DNA of 22,941 nt from Balamuthia mandrillaris (Eukaryota > Discosea > Longamoebia > Balamuthiidae), in the NCBI GenBank assembly GCA_031835245.1, contig JAVKOQ010000629.1, positions 1 to 22,941 of the forward strand, written 5' to 3'. The translations under genes and the position numbers were made by a program. Below the pieces are notes generated by a model, which was not told where the DNA came from, did no database searches, and saw only the letters and a list, made by a program, of their open reading frames with translations. Shown in pieces: positions 1-9,568 of the stretch. The first letter of the stretch is position 1, and every line of letters begins with the position of its first letter.

Positions 1-907
1 GTCATATCAATTGGAAAAAGAAACGTAGCAATGTATTTAATAAATCGAGGTAACTATTAGAATATAGTTGTTTGGTCGGTCAAGGCCACACGGAAGTGGG
101 TCGCACCACTCTTCACGACCCTCTTTGCATCTACTCTGCATGTGATATGGCACACAACCTGGTGGAGGACCTCCACCTTGACTGAGGTGCTGCTGAGGCC
201 TTTTCCGCTCTTCTTTTCCGAGTAGTGGAAGTAGCAGAAGTAGACCTCCACAAGAAGTGCCCTTGACCGAGGTGGATGGCCAACCCCTGAGAAGAAGCCA
301 ACTGTTTTCCTCACTCTGGGCAACTTGCCATTCAGGCCAGCTTGTGGCGGAGGGTCACATGGGAGGTTTGCTGTTGTTGCTTGTTGGTGGGAAACATGCT
401 CACTGGCCAAAAGACATATCCATTGTTGCAAAAGAATGCAGACCTGGTCGTGTTGTGGAAAAGATGAGTTGTAGAGGCAGAAAGAGGGGAATTATGGAGG
501 AGAATGAGTGTGGCAAAAGCGAGACAAGTGAACATAAATATCCAGCAGTAGTAACAGGAAGGTATGATCAGTCTTAAACAAATGCAAACTCCTGCCAAGG
601 AATTCAGCTCATGCATCACCAGGGTGAACAATCTGTGGAACTCCGCCCAGTTTATCAAGCAAGTAAAGGGAGGTAAAAAAGAAGAAGGTAAAGGGATGAG
701 TAATGCTGTTATACCACTCTCCTATAATACCTATCCCTATTTCTCCTTGAATAAATATCTCTTCTTATCATTTTATCAAAGGTCCTTTCCCTACACACAT
801 CGAGTTGGTGTCTATTAAGTTGTTTCCTTACCAACTTTATCACAGTGTTGGACTTAAGCAAATAAACTCCTTGGTATTAATCATTTTTTCAGGGAAGTTA
901 TTTTAAA
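1..907. other. Stretch without a recognised gene
   Basis: Open frames of about 100 codons exist on both strands, for example minus 57-431 and plus 257-577. None shows a motif or repeat I recognise and they overlap each other, so none is called as a gene. The right end, around 845-883, reads GTGTTGGACTTAAGC followed by AAATAAACTCCTT, which resembles the last 35 bp of the LINE family described below and may be a very old tail. Confidence 0.5.
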
Positions 908-2168
908 AATATTGCCAGACTCACTCAAATCAAACCCAGAAAAAAGTTTTGGAGACTGGAATGTTGTTGGTATGCACATATTTTAACAATATGAAACAGG
1001 AAATAAAAATCAGTACAACATAGTCCAAGCAAGCCAGCACCACAGACATCATAGAACAATGTTAGCAAAACAACAACAAGAGGGAAAAAGTTTCAGTCAC
1101 AGTGCTTTTGATAGTCACAATGATTCTTTTCTTCAAGATTTGAGCACAAAGAGAATTAAAAATTGTTAGAAAATGTACCACCTGTAAACAGATAGTTTTG
1201 TCCTGTTGGAAAACCAACCATTATGACTTCTTGTCAACACTCTCCCTGATACCTAAATTTTCTCACCCTTTTTATTTTCCCCTTTTCCTCATGACACATT
1301 CAAAGTACACACTTTGGTCCACACCCCTTTTCTTGTGAATAAACCCAGAGTCGCTTACGTGCCGTCCCTTTCTTGATCTACAGGGTTATTCCCCATCAAC
1401 AGTCTTACATGGTCTGCATACTGGCACAACTTTGACACTCTAGCCAAGCAGCATGTTCTTTTTCATGTTTTGTGTGCTGATTTTTTGACTTAGTTTTTTT
1501 TTGTGGTGGCCAGAGAATAGGAGTTCTTTTTCCTGTCCAATCACAAGCTGCTCGGAATGAGTTAAATAGCAAAAGAAGAAAAATTAAGTCAAGAATGTAG
1601 CAGGGACTTGGCTGAACACAGAGCGTTTTTTGTTCTTGTCACAGACAGAAAAAAGAGAAAGGTAGAGGGAGGGGGAGGGAGAGGCAGAGGGAGAGGGAGA
1701 GGAAGAGAGAGAGGAAAAGGGAGAGGGAGAGGGAAAGGGAACGGAAGAGGGAAAGGGAAAGGGAGAGGAGGAGGAAGAGGAAAGAGAATAAAGAACCAAT
1801 TTTTTTTTGTCAAGTGCTCACACACCACACAGGAACGTGCTTTAAAAACCAAAGCCAAACACAATCATAACAAAGGCTCTGTCGCTGAAGACTGGACTAC
1901 TAGAGAAGGAAGAAAGCAAAGGAAGGGAGAAAAAAAATAAAAATAAAAAGAAAAAGAAAAACAAACCAAACACATGCAACTCTGGTATTGGCCCTGTAGG
2001 TTGTGTGTATTCAATAAAACCAACTCTCTTCAGCCCTTCATTTGCATTAGCATTCCATCAACATTCCTGTCCCTTCAAAGGTAAAATATGTAAACTATGC
2101 ACATACCAACAACATTCCAGTCTCCATAACTTTTGTCTGGGTTTGATTTGAGTGAGTCTGGCAATATT
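908..2168. mobile_element. Non-autonomous element with 72-bp terminal inverted repeats
   Basis: The left end 908-979 and the reverse complement of 2097-2168 are both 72 bp and match at 68 positions by eye. Both begin AATATTGCCAGACTCACTC. The 1.1 kb between them has no recognisable transposase. It holds a long polypurine tract (about 1658-1790) and AT-rich sequence. This is the layout of a non-autonomous cut-and-paste or foldback DNA transposon. I could not identify a convincing target-site duplication: the flanks are TTTTAAA on the left and GAACTTTA on the right. Part of the interior recurs in inverse orientation near 10540-10624, which supports a dispersed family. The superfamily is not determinable from the ends alone. 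Confidence 0.8.
1658..1792. repeat. Polypurine (GGGAGA)n-like tract
   Basis: About 135 bp of almost pure purines on the plus strand, built from GAGGGA, GGGAGA and GGAAGA units. It lies in the middle of the 72-bp-TIR element. The tract produces long but meaningless open frames rich in Arg/Gly on one strand and Ser/Pro on the other, and I do not call these genes. Such mirror-like purine tracts can form triplex DNA. Confidence 0.85.
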
Positions 2169-2204
2169 GAACTTTAGGTAGACTTGAACTGTTGAAATAC
2201 TTTT

Positions 2205-2700
2205 TTGTATTATATGTTAAAGTATTACAAAGCTCCTCAAGCCTTTTTTTATGGGAATGTGAAAGTTTTGCCTTGGAATTTCCTTAACTTTTGTGTGGCC
2301 TATAAAAAACCTTTGAATGACAAAATAGACAAAGTTCAGGCTGATTTATCATACTCAATGGATTTAACTGCCAATTCTGAATTTGACAAAGAAGTACATA
2401 TTTGCCAGAAGTCACATAATACAAACGAATCTTCTCTAATTCAAATTAAACAAATTTTTATTCTTGAATCCTTTAGTGCAATTCTAAAGTTTTGATGGAC
2501 AATACACTATATCAAAGTAGTCTTGGTAAACAAACTGAAAGATTTACACATAAAACAGCTTGTTTTTATCCAACACAAATTAGGAAGGTGAAAAACAAAA
2601 GGAAGACTTATCTTCTTCTTCTTCCTGTTTGCCTTTCAACTGATAGGAAAACTAGAACATTGTATTCATTTTGTTCACTATAATTGAGTCTTTCTAACAA
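2205..2700 (+). other. Possible gene remnant, unrecognised
   Basis: A 96-codon open frame without an early ATG (2205-2495) is followed by a second of 63 codons (2492-2683). The first encodes a moderately charged sequence containing KIDKVQADLSYSMDL and EVHICQKSH. Base composition is AT-rich like the flanks. I recognise no family. It lies convergent to the Myb-like gene and could be a decayed last exon, or chance. Confidence 0.2.
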
Positions 2701-2731
2701 TTAGAGTTGAGGGAACTGAACAAAATAAAGT

Positions 2732-3682
2732 TTATTGAAAGAAAAACATAATCTTTTCTTCCTCTGCCATGTCCTTCATAAACAAGACAAAGGTGGCTTC
2801 AATACCATTCTTGGCCTCATAGTGCCAAAGCAAGGGGTCGCTTGCCTCCTTTGGCAGTTCAATGTTTTCCTTTAACTCCAGCTGATGATTGTATTGTTGC
2901 CATGCAAAGGAGTCCTGTATTAACCCTGAAAAGCTGTGGACAAATGATAGCTCGTCATCCGAAAGTCGAGAACAGATAATTGTCACCATTATTTGGTCAT
3001 AACAGCAAGGAACTTGCTGAATATGGTACAGCATTCCTGATAGCTGGCGAAAAAAGAAATAGGCTCCATCTTTAGAGCAGCAATACCAGAACCATGCGTT
3101 AAGTGGAATGGAAGCTAGCACAAATGAGGAGCAAGGAGGGGGAGGGGCCATTGCAGAACGGTAGAAGGAAGATAAAGGAGAAGAAAAAGAAGAAAAAGAA
3201 GAAGAAGAAAAACTAAAAGAAGCAGAAGAAGAAAAGGAAGAATGCCTTGGGCACTTGGGTGACGGTAGTTTCTCCTCTTCTGGTTCTTCCTCTTCTTCCT
3301 CCTCCTCCTCTTCTGCTTCCTCAACTTCTTTTGCTTTCACCAGAAGGGACAGTGAAGCAGATGAAGCCGTTCGTTGTTGCCACAGGGCCAAGACTTGTGG
3401 TAGTACAGAAGCTACAATGAAGATTAATTCAAACAAATACAACTCCTTCAGAAAAAAGCAAACAAAGAAAAAGAAAAATAATATACCTGCTTCTTCTTCA
3501 TCTGCAATTGTGTCTGCCACTTTTGTCTTTATATTGGACCACTTGCCTGGAATGGCTGAATCTGATCGACCAGGCAAACCGTGTCGTAGTTGTGCAAGCA
3601 ACTGTGGAGTTAGAGTTCCATCTGCTGTTTTCTTGAAGAAGTTCTCTAAAAGTTCATTTTCCTCTTTCTTCCACTTCCCCAT
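2732..3682 (-). CDS. Myb/SANT-like DNA-binding protein, possibly transposon-associated
   Basis: Two exons on the minus strand, 3682-3487 and 3411-2732, joined by a 75-bp GT-AG intron (3486-3412). The model gives 291 aa. The intron also happens to be open in frame, but it translates to a Phe-rich hydrophobic run that looks non-coding. The N-terminus has Myb/SANT-like spacing: KWKKEENELLENFF, then LPGRSDSAIPGKWSNIKTK, with the tryptophans and the R-S-xx-A-I motif expected of Myb-like or trihelix proteins. Exon 2 carries a Glu-rich run (AEEEEEEEEEEPEEE) and a Ser/Phe-rich run before a unique C-terminal region. The gene diverges from a Harbinger-like transposase 565 bp away. PIF/Harbinger elements typically carry a Myb-like partner gene, so this is probably the element's second protein. 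A host transcription factor is the alternative. Its frame is open although the transposase is broken. Confidence 0.6.
   Translation of the reverse strand: MGKWKKEENELLENFFKKTADGTLTPQLLAQLRHGLPGRSDSAIPGKWSNIKTKVADTIADEEEAGILFFFFFVCFFLKELYLFELIFIVASVLPQVLALWQQRTASSASLSLLVKAKEVEEAEEEEEEEEEEPEEEKLPSPKCPRHSSFSSSASFSFSSSSFSSFSSPLSSFYRSAMAPPPPCSSFVLASIPLNAWFWYCCSKDGAYFFFRQLSGMLYHIQQVPCCYDQIMVTIICSRLSDDELSFVHSFSGLIQDSFAWQQYNHQLELKENIELPKEASDPLLWHYEAKNGIEATFVLFMKDMAEEEKIMFFFQ
3150..3335. repeat. GAA/TTC-rich low-complexity tract inside the Myb-like gene
   Basis: Runs of GAAGAAAAAGAAGAAG followed by CTTCTTCCTCCTCC. They encode the poly-Ser/Phe and poly-Glu segments of exon 2 on the minus strand. The overlapping plus-strand Ser-rich frame is a mirror of this repeat. 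Confidence 0.8.
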
Positions 3683-3780
3683 TGTGTGTAAACCATTGTG
3701 TGAGAAAAAAAATAATTGGTCTTGGCCTTCATAACAACCACCTGAAAAAACAAATTAGGTGCCTTATAAACAGATTAGGT

Positions 3781-4063
3781 ACTTGATCAAAACACAACCA
3801 AAACATACCTAAAACACAACTAAACTGAAACACAACCAAAACACAACTGAAACACAGATCCACCCTCTAGAAAACACATTAAAAAACTCCAAGTTTTCAA
3901 CCAACAGTAAATCTAAACTCGGGATATATGAAAACTGATAGGACAAATTGCTTGATTTTCAATACCTTTTCTCAGCCAAAAGTTTGAAAATAAACATGTT
4001 TCCATTGTGTTTCTGTTGTGTTTTGATTATGTTTTGGTTGCGTTTTGGTTGTGTTTCGATCAA
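3781..4063. repeat. Inverted repeat of AACACAACCA-type units between divergent genes
   Basis: The left arm (about 3781-3855) starts TTGATCAAAACACAACCAA and has several AAACACAACCA-like units. The right arm (about 4005-4063) is its inverse and ends GGTTGTGTTTCGATCAA. The arms are imperfect and are separated by about 150 bp of AT-rich sequence. The repeat occupies the gap between the start of the Myb-like gene (3682) and the transposase (4247). It could be a small foldback element or a binding-site array for one of the two proteins. Confidence 0.7.
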
Positions 4064-4246
4064 TATTCACAAATAATAAAAAAAGATTGTTCATATAAAT
4101 AAGAACATTATCTTATTTAGTCAAATCTGATTTTAGGTACTTTTTCTTGAACCATGATCTTTATCATATTTCAGTTATTAGGCTAAACTCTCTATATTTG
4201 CATTTAATGGCCTAGAAAAGAAAGAAGAAAGAAGGAAGAAGAAAGG

Positions 4247-5130
4247 ATGAAAGAAGAAGACTTGTTTGCTTTTATTGCAACTGCTGAGACACTTCTTTAT
4301 TCTGTCACAGCTCGCAGTTGGCGTGCCCACTTTGGTGTATCCTTTGAAACAGCTCTTGTAGCATGGACACAGTTGAAAACATGTACCTTAAAAAGACCAT
4401 TGCAAGCAAAGTATTTACTTTGGACCTTTTATTTTTAAAAGTTTATTCTACTGAAGAAGTTGCATGTTCCTTTTGTTACATCAAAGACATTTCGATATTG
4501 GGTTTGGGCAATTATTAGGGCTTTATCAACAAAGCTGGCTGAAATGTTTCAGGTTTTTTGTTTTTTGTTTTTTATTTATATTTAACTTGTTTTTCTTATT
4601 GTCTTTTTTTTTTGCAAAGCATTTTAATCCCAGCAGTACAACAACAACCATTGTTGGAATTGTTGATTCAACTGAATGTCCTATTCAACGTCCTACTGGC
4701 TCAAAACGATAGTGAATTTACTACTCAGGGAAAAAAAAGCGCCACACACTTAAGTATGAACTTGTATTGGACTTGAAAACAGAGCTTTTTACCTGGGTGA
4801 ATGGACTCTTTCCTGGTCGTGTTCATGACTTAACCATTGCAAGAAATGGACTTGTGAAAGCAGCACAACAGCACAAATTGCTTGGTGACAAAGCATATGT
4901 TGGTGAGCCTTGCTTTGTAACTCAAAGGTGATCTCTCTCCTTTGTTACTTGAGTTTAATCAAGAGATTGGTGGTCATCGAGTTGAAGTGGAACGTGCTAT
5001 AGGGCGACTCAAAAACTTCAACTGCTTAGTGACTGCATGGCACCATCAAAGAGAGGACCATATTTCTTGTTTTAAGTTATTTGTGTGTTTGGTGAACTTA
5101 GACCTTTGTTTTTTTCCCCTTAAAAAATAA
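4247..5130 (+). pseudogene. Broken DDE_Tnp_4 (PIF/Harbinger-like) transposase
   Basis: Pieces of a DDE transposase appear in order. The N-terminal helical region includes FGVSFETALVAW and, further on, YLLWTFYFLKVYSTEEVA and KTFRYWVWAIIRALS. A T-rich intron-like segment (from CAG/GTTTTTTG near 4553 to AAAG near 4619) follows. The catalytic part then shows GIVDSTECPIQRP (first Asp), YYSGKKKRHTLKYELV, PGRVHDLTIARNG (second Asp), LLGDKAYVGEPC and HRVEVERAIGRLKNF (Glu). The triad is therefore recognisable. The copy is dead: there are frame changes near 4435-4480, two adjacent stop codons (TAG TGA) at about 4710-4715 just before the YYSGKK motif, and stops plus a frame change near 4929-4960. The nearest families are PIF/Harbinger and ISL2EU/IS5-like eukaryotic elements. 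Its partner is probably the divergent Myb-like gene. Terminal repeats and target duplications of the whole element were not found. Confidence 0.85.
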
Positions 5131-5384
5131 TAACCCTGAATAACCTTACTTTTTTCTATTCCCTCAACTCTATTAAAAGCATTACAGACTGGATTTCATG
5201 TGAAAGTGATTTAGTGGCCCTTCATCCATTTTGTGTACCAAATAGTGAAGAAGAAGAAACCTAGGAGGTGGTCTAGCTATGTAAATGTAAACTAGAAAAA
5301 GGAACTTGAGCAATTCCTTTGAAAACAATCATCATAGAAAGTTTGTATCTGTTTACAACAAAATAGCACACCTTTGTTTTATAA

Positions 5385-5665
5385 TGCAATTCCTTTTCTC
5401 TCACTCTTTTATTTTTTTCCAGCTTGCACTTGCTATACTGTATAGCATAACTCCCTCCCTCTTGTTTTTTTATTTTCTTTTTCTGGTGCACTGTTCAGTT
5501 TAGCTTCTTCCATTTTGCCCTTTTATTTTCTTTTTGACTAGCAGGCAGTTGCTCTCCTGTATAGTGCAGCTCTTTCCTCTGACTAGTTTTGTTTTTTTTC
5601 TGGCTGGCACTTGCTGTGTTTAATAGCTCCTTTCTTCTGGATCTTTTATTCTTTTTTGCTTGCCT
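5385..5665. repeat. Degenerate tandem repeat, about 70-80 bp unit
   Basis: Three to four diverged units, each containing GCTTGCACTTGCT- or GGCAGTTGCT-like sequence, then TATAGTGCAGCTC- or TATAGCATAACTC-like sequence, then a TTTTCTTTTT run. Translated on the minus strand they give repeated blocks such as ASQKKNK and RKELHY, which is how the periodicity shows. I see no evidence that it is coding. Confidence 0.55.
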
Positions 5666-5946
5666 GGGTTTATATCTATGATATTGTCTAGCATATTTCA
5701 AAAGAATGACTGGTGTTTATTTGTACAATATAATAGCAAGTAAGACAAAGCATCATTTATTACTTTGCAAAGGGGTTTAGGACATTGTGTGTGAGAGAGG
5801 AAACAAAAGTAGCAGTTGTGTTGATAGTGGAAGAACTATTAACTGTGGCTGAAGAGGAAAAGAAGGCAGTGAAGTTTTTGACCATTATTGTAGCTTTTCC
5901 ATGGCCTTTTAACGTGTTCTATGAAATTGTCTATGGTGCACTGTTT

Positions 5947-7934
5947 TACTTCTTTTTCAGGTGGTTATCCCCTTGCATAAGGCAGGAGATCCCCAGAATC
6001 CAGCAAACTATAGAGGTATTACTCTCCTATGCAATGCAGCCAAGGTGTTTGAAGGAGCTATCTTGGTACAGTTGAACATACAAGCAAGAGAGCAAGGGTG
6101 GATAAGTATTTGCCAGGGTGGATTTAGAAAAGGAAGGGGAGTCATGGATCAGATGTGGTGGTTGAAGAAATGCCTGATGAAGAGAAGCAAGGCACGTACC
6201 TATATTGCTCTGTTGAATATCAGCAAGGCATATAACATGTTTGACCATGACATACTGGCAAGGACATTATGCGAAAGAGGAGCAGAAGAGGCAGCAGTGG
6301 GTATCATTACAGAGTGGTACCGTGGTATGATGAGTGTTATTTGCATGAACAGGCAGCTCTCTGAGGAATTTCTGGTGGAAAGAGGAGTTAAACAAGGAGG
6401 AGTTTTGTCTCCTTTCTTGTTCAATGTATACATTGATGTGGTGGCAAGAAAGCTACAAGCGGCAGAGGAGAAAGAAAGAGAAGATAAAGCAAGGAATGTT
6501 TGCTTGTTGTTTGCAGATGACTTGGCAGTGGTGGCCAGCGATCCATTTGAGCTTCAGAGAAGATTGAATATAGCAGTGGAGGTAGTGAATGCTCTGGGAC
6601 TTCAGTTCAATGCAAAGAAATCAATGGTGCTAGTACAAGGAAAGAAGGCTCATTTTCAAGAGTGGTGACTGAAGGAGGAGGCTGTGAAATGTGTGAAGGA
6701 GGCCAAGTACCTGGACTGTGGTTTGAAGAAAGTGGGGAATGGACAACTCGATCACCAAGGCCAAGCAAGCCCTCTACAGCCTTAGGCAGCAGGGAGCCAT
6801 TGCTCAAGGTCTTGGTACATGCACTGCCCAGATTGCTGCAAAGGCTATTGTAAAGTCTACCTTGTCATATGGACTATGTATGACAGAGCTTTGATTTGGA
6901 AGAAGATCGAAGCTGTGTGAAATGAGGCAGCAAGAAGTGTATTGCAAGTTCATTGAAGGACTGTGGCAGGGGTTTGTAGAGCAGAATTGGGCTGGTTGAC
7001 CATCAAGGCCTAGGGTTGGAAAGACAAGCAGTAATTCGTCATGCTAAAAGGCAAGATGGCCGCTTTGAGCTACTTGAAGAGGTAAGCCAAGCAAGAGAAG
7101 AAGAAGGTGAGAAGAATGAAGGTGAGGGAGGTGATGGGACGACTGTTGTTGAAAAGAAAGCCAAGAGGATGAGGGCCTTAACTCGAGTAGCCAAGGTAAA
7201 GTATGCAGCTGAAGGAGAAAGAGGAACAAGAGCATGGCTATGGCATAACTTCTTGACAAATGGAAGATGTTTGGTTGGACAACAACGGAGCTTAGTGATT
7301 ACCAACCCAAGGAAAGAACATTTGATGAATGCTATTCGTTGTAGTGGACTGCCCATTGGAAAAAAGTGGGGAGCCATTCAGCAGTCTGAGGAGGATAGTA
7401 AGTGCCCTGCATGTGATGCTGAGGATGAAACAGCAGAACACTTCTTGTTAACATGTCCAAATCTTTGGGAAGATTGCTTTAGAATCTGGAGTGTGGACAA
7501 TGGAAATGAAGAACAAGTCAGAAAGCTGATTATTGAAGACTGTACAACAAAGCTCCTGTCAAGTGGAAAGAAATGCAACAGAGCTCAAGAGATGGAACAA
7601 TGTAAGCAAAGTTGTAAACGAGTCTGGAGATTATGGGCAGCAAGAGCAAGTTGGAAGCATGGAAGTTCTTCTGCATTTTATCAATCTTTGGAAGTAATGT
7701 AATAGCAAGGAAAAGAGAAGTAAGGAAAGGGAAAGAAAAGGATAGCTAGATGATACAAAGTTAGTCTGAAATCTCATTCAACACCTTCCACTTGTGTATT
7801 TGAATTACAATTGGGAAGGCATTGAGGATGAGGGAGTAAGAGAAGTAAGAGTACATACAATGCTTACTTTTTATGTATAGATTGGTGTTGCTCTCAGAGC
7901 AAATAAACTTCTTATTACTACTACTACTTCTTTT
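5947..7934 (+). mobile_element. 5'-truncated LINE copy A with target-site duplication
   Basis: The body is about 5957-7924 and is flanked by a 10-bp duplication, TACTTCTTTT, at 5947-5956 and 7925-7934. It starts inside the reverse-transcriptase region (IPLHKAGDPQNPANYRG) and continues to the family's 3' end, AGAGCAAATAAACTTC followed by TTATTACTACTAC. The RT frame is open from 5961 to a TGA at 6666-6668. About 350 bp then carries several frame disruptions, and the C-terminal part is open again to the TAA/TAG stops just after 7702, with its CCHC motif (CPACDAEDETAEHFLLTC). FADD is intact, but the first catalytic Asp block reads LLNISKAYNM instead of LLDISKAYDM, so the copy could not work even if translated. 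The 3' UTR is about 7703-7910. It is clearly the same family as the long copy at 18542-22941. Confidence 0.93.
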
Positions 7935-7947
7935 GCATTATACTTAG

Positions 7948-8279
7948 ACTTGGACAGTTAAGGATGTTGAGTTTGAGTTAAAAAGATTGTTGGAGCATGT
8001 GAAAATACTCTTGTTGTGGGAAAGGGAAAGAAAAGGATAGCTAGATGATACAAAGTTGGTCTGAAATCTCATTCAACACCTTTCACTTGTGAATTGAGTA
8101 ACAATTGGGAAGGCATTGAGGATGAGGGAGTAAGAGAAGTAAGAGTACACTATGTATGTACAATGCTTACTTTTTATGTATAGATTGGTGTTGCTCTCAG
8201 AGCAAATAAACTTTTATTATTACTATTACTCTTGTTGTGCCTTGCAAAGCTGTTCATGGAAGTTGTTGAAAGCAGTTAA
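7948..8279 (+). pseudogene. Short open frame interrupted by a LINE insertion (tentative)
   Basis: If the 208-bp LINE copy at 8019-8226 and one duplicate of its target are set aside, the flanks join into an uninterrupted frame. It runs from ACT at 7948, just after a TACTTAG acceptor-like site, to TAA at 8277-8279. The 37-residue product includes KDVEFELKRLLEHVK and CLAKLFMEVVESS, an amphipathic-looking helix. It may be the last exon of a host gene hit by the LINE. A 37-codon frame can also occur by chance, and no family is recognised. Confidence 0.2.
8006..8239 (+). mobile_element. LINE copy B: 208-bp insertion of the 3' UTR only
   Basis: The body 8019-8226 contains only the family 3' UTR (AAAGGATAGCTAGATGATAC through CTCAGAGCAAATAAACTTT) and ends in (TTA/CTA)n. 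It is flanked by a 13-bp direct repeat, TACTCTTGTTGTG, at 8006-8018 and 8227-8239, although the first TACT could equally belong to the LINE tail. This is a textbook target-primed insertion with extreme 5' truncation. Its sequence stays closer to the long copy than copy A does over this part, for example keeping the GTACACTATGTATGTACAATG segment. Confidence 0.93.
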
Positions 8280-8995
8280 AGCTTCTATAATACGCATAGT
8301 GCAAGAGGGAAAGAAGGACACCAAAAGTACTTGATCTGCTGTTTTTTACATCTTCATTGTCAGTATTACTATTGGCCTTAATTAACCTTAACATTGACAT
8401 CAGCTGTCTCTGCCTGCCATAGTTGTTATTATGACTATAGCTATGGTCTTTGCCATTGCCATTGTTACTGTCATTGCCATTGCTATATACTAGAAGTTAT
8501 CCAATTTCTATATAAGGTCATTCACAACTACCCTTTTTTTTTTCCTGCTAGTGCAGCGTTTTAACATGGCACAATTAGACCTCAAATTAATTAAGATGGC
8601 CGTTTTTTTTTCATTACAGACAAAAAAAAGATAAAGAAAAAAAGAATGTTCACTTGCTGCTATGAGAGTTGTTGTAATCTCACTGCTTCTGCAGATTGAG
8701 TGCAATATCAGAGTATTGGTAATAGGACAAAGCATAAGAAAAAAAAAAAGGACACAGTTGTAACTCACAAACCTGTTCTATATGTGCTAAGTTGAAAGGA
8801 AAAAGGACCTGGGTAATGCAACTGTTGGTAATTGGGCATGTGAGAACATCAATGGCTGCAAGAATTTATACTCTTAAGTGCATATGTATACTATGAACTT
8901 CATAAATACCATCAAAACTGTACTGATGACTGCCAACGCTGTATGAATATAACAACCAATGCCAAAGCTCAAAAAGCTAAAGAAAGATTGGAAGC
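8280..8995. other. Intergenic AT-rich stretch without a recognised gene
   Basis: Contains a short GCCATT-type microsatellite (about 8448-8484) and several A/T homopolymer runs. The minus-strand open frame at 8508-8768 has no recognisable motif. I see no promoter or RNA gene. Confidence 0.5.
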
Positions 8996-9381
8996 ACAAG
9001 AATGGAGACAAAACTCCTCCTTGCTTAACTCCTCTTTCCACCAGAAATTCCTCAGAGAGCTGCCCGTTCATGCGAATAACACTCATCATACCCTGGTACC
9101 ACTCTGTAATGATACCCACTGCTGCCTCTTCTGCTCTTCTTTTGCATAAGGTCCTTGCTAGTATGTCATGGTCAAGCATGTCATATGCCTTGCTGATATC
9201 CAACAGAGCAATATAGGTATGTTCTTTGCTTCTCTTTATCAAGCATTTCTTCAACCGCCACACCTGATCCATGACTCCCTTTCCTTTTCTAAATCCGCCC
9301 TGGCAATTACTTATCCACCTTTTTTCATGTATAGATTGGTGTTGCTCTCAGTAAATAAACTTTTTATTACTACTACTACTT
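8996..9381. mobile_element. LINE copy C with inverted 5' part (twin-priming structure)
   Basis: From 8996 to about 9321 the sequence is a minus-strand piece of the LINE reverse transcriptase. It encodes MDQVWRLKKCLIKRSK, LLDISKAYDMLDHDIL and GVKQGGVLSPFL. At about 9322 it switches directly into the plus-strand 3' end of the same family (ATGTATAGATTGGTGTTGCT, then AAATAAACTTTTTATTAC and (TAC)n) up to 9381. The long copy shows these two parts are normally more than 1.5 kb apart and in one orientation. An inverted 5' segment joined to a short 3' segment is the known product of twin priming during target-primed reverse transcription. I found no clear target-site duplication. Confidence 0.85.
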
Positions 9382-9568
9382 TAACTAGAACTCTTTACCT
9401 TAGTAAATTTAGTTCCAGTATTGTTTTTTTTCTTTGTCTTTGCTATTATTCTTACAACAGAATGGCCACTTTGAGTTACTTGAGGAAATCATGGAAATGT
9501 AACAAGGTTGGAAATGCAGCCTAATAGAAACCAACTCCTTGTAGAGAAAAGACCTTTATAGAAAGAAT

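Noticed and set aside
1584-1940. Three long open frames rich in Arg/Gly or Ser/Pro
   Set aside because: They are translations of a polypurine repeat on both strands and have no other content.
3255-3734. 159-codon plus-strand frame starting with a Ser-rich run
   Set aside because: Mirror of the minus-strand Myb-like gene and its GAA/TTC repeat; the spliced minus-strand model explains the region better.
5785-5958. Open frame before LINE copy A (MCVREETKVAVVLIVEELL)
   Set aside because: Under 60 codons before the LINE starts, no motif, and the apparent extension is produced by the LINE.
8448-8484. Possible CRISPR-like short repeats (GCCATT)
   Set aside because: A simple microsatellite without spacers, in eukaryotic DNA.
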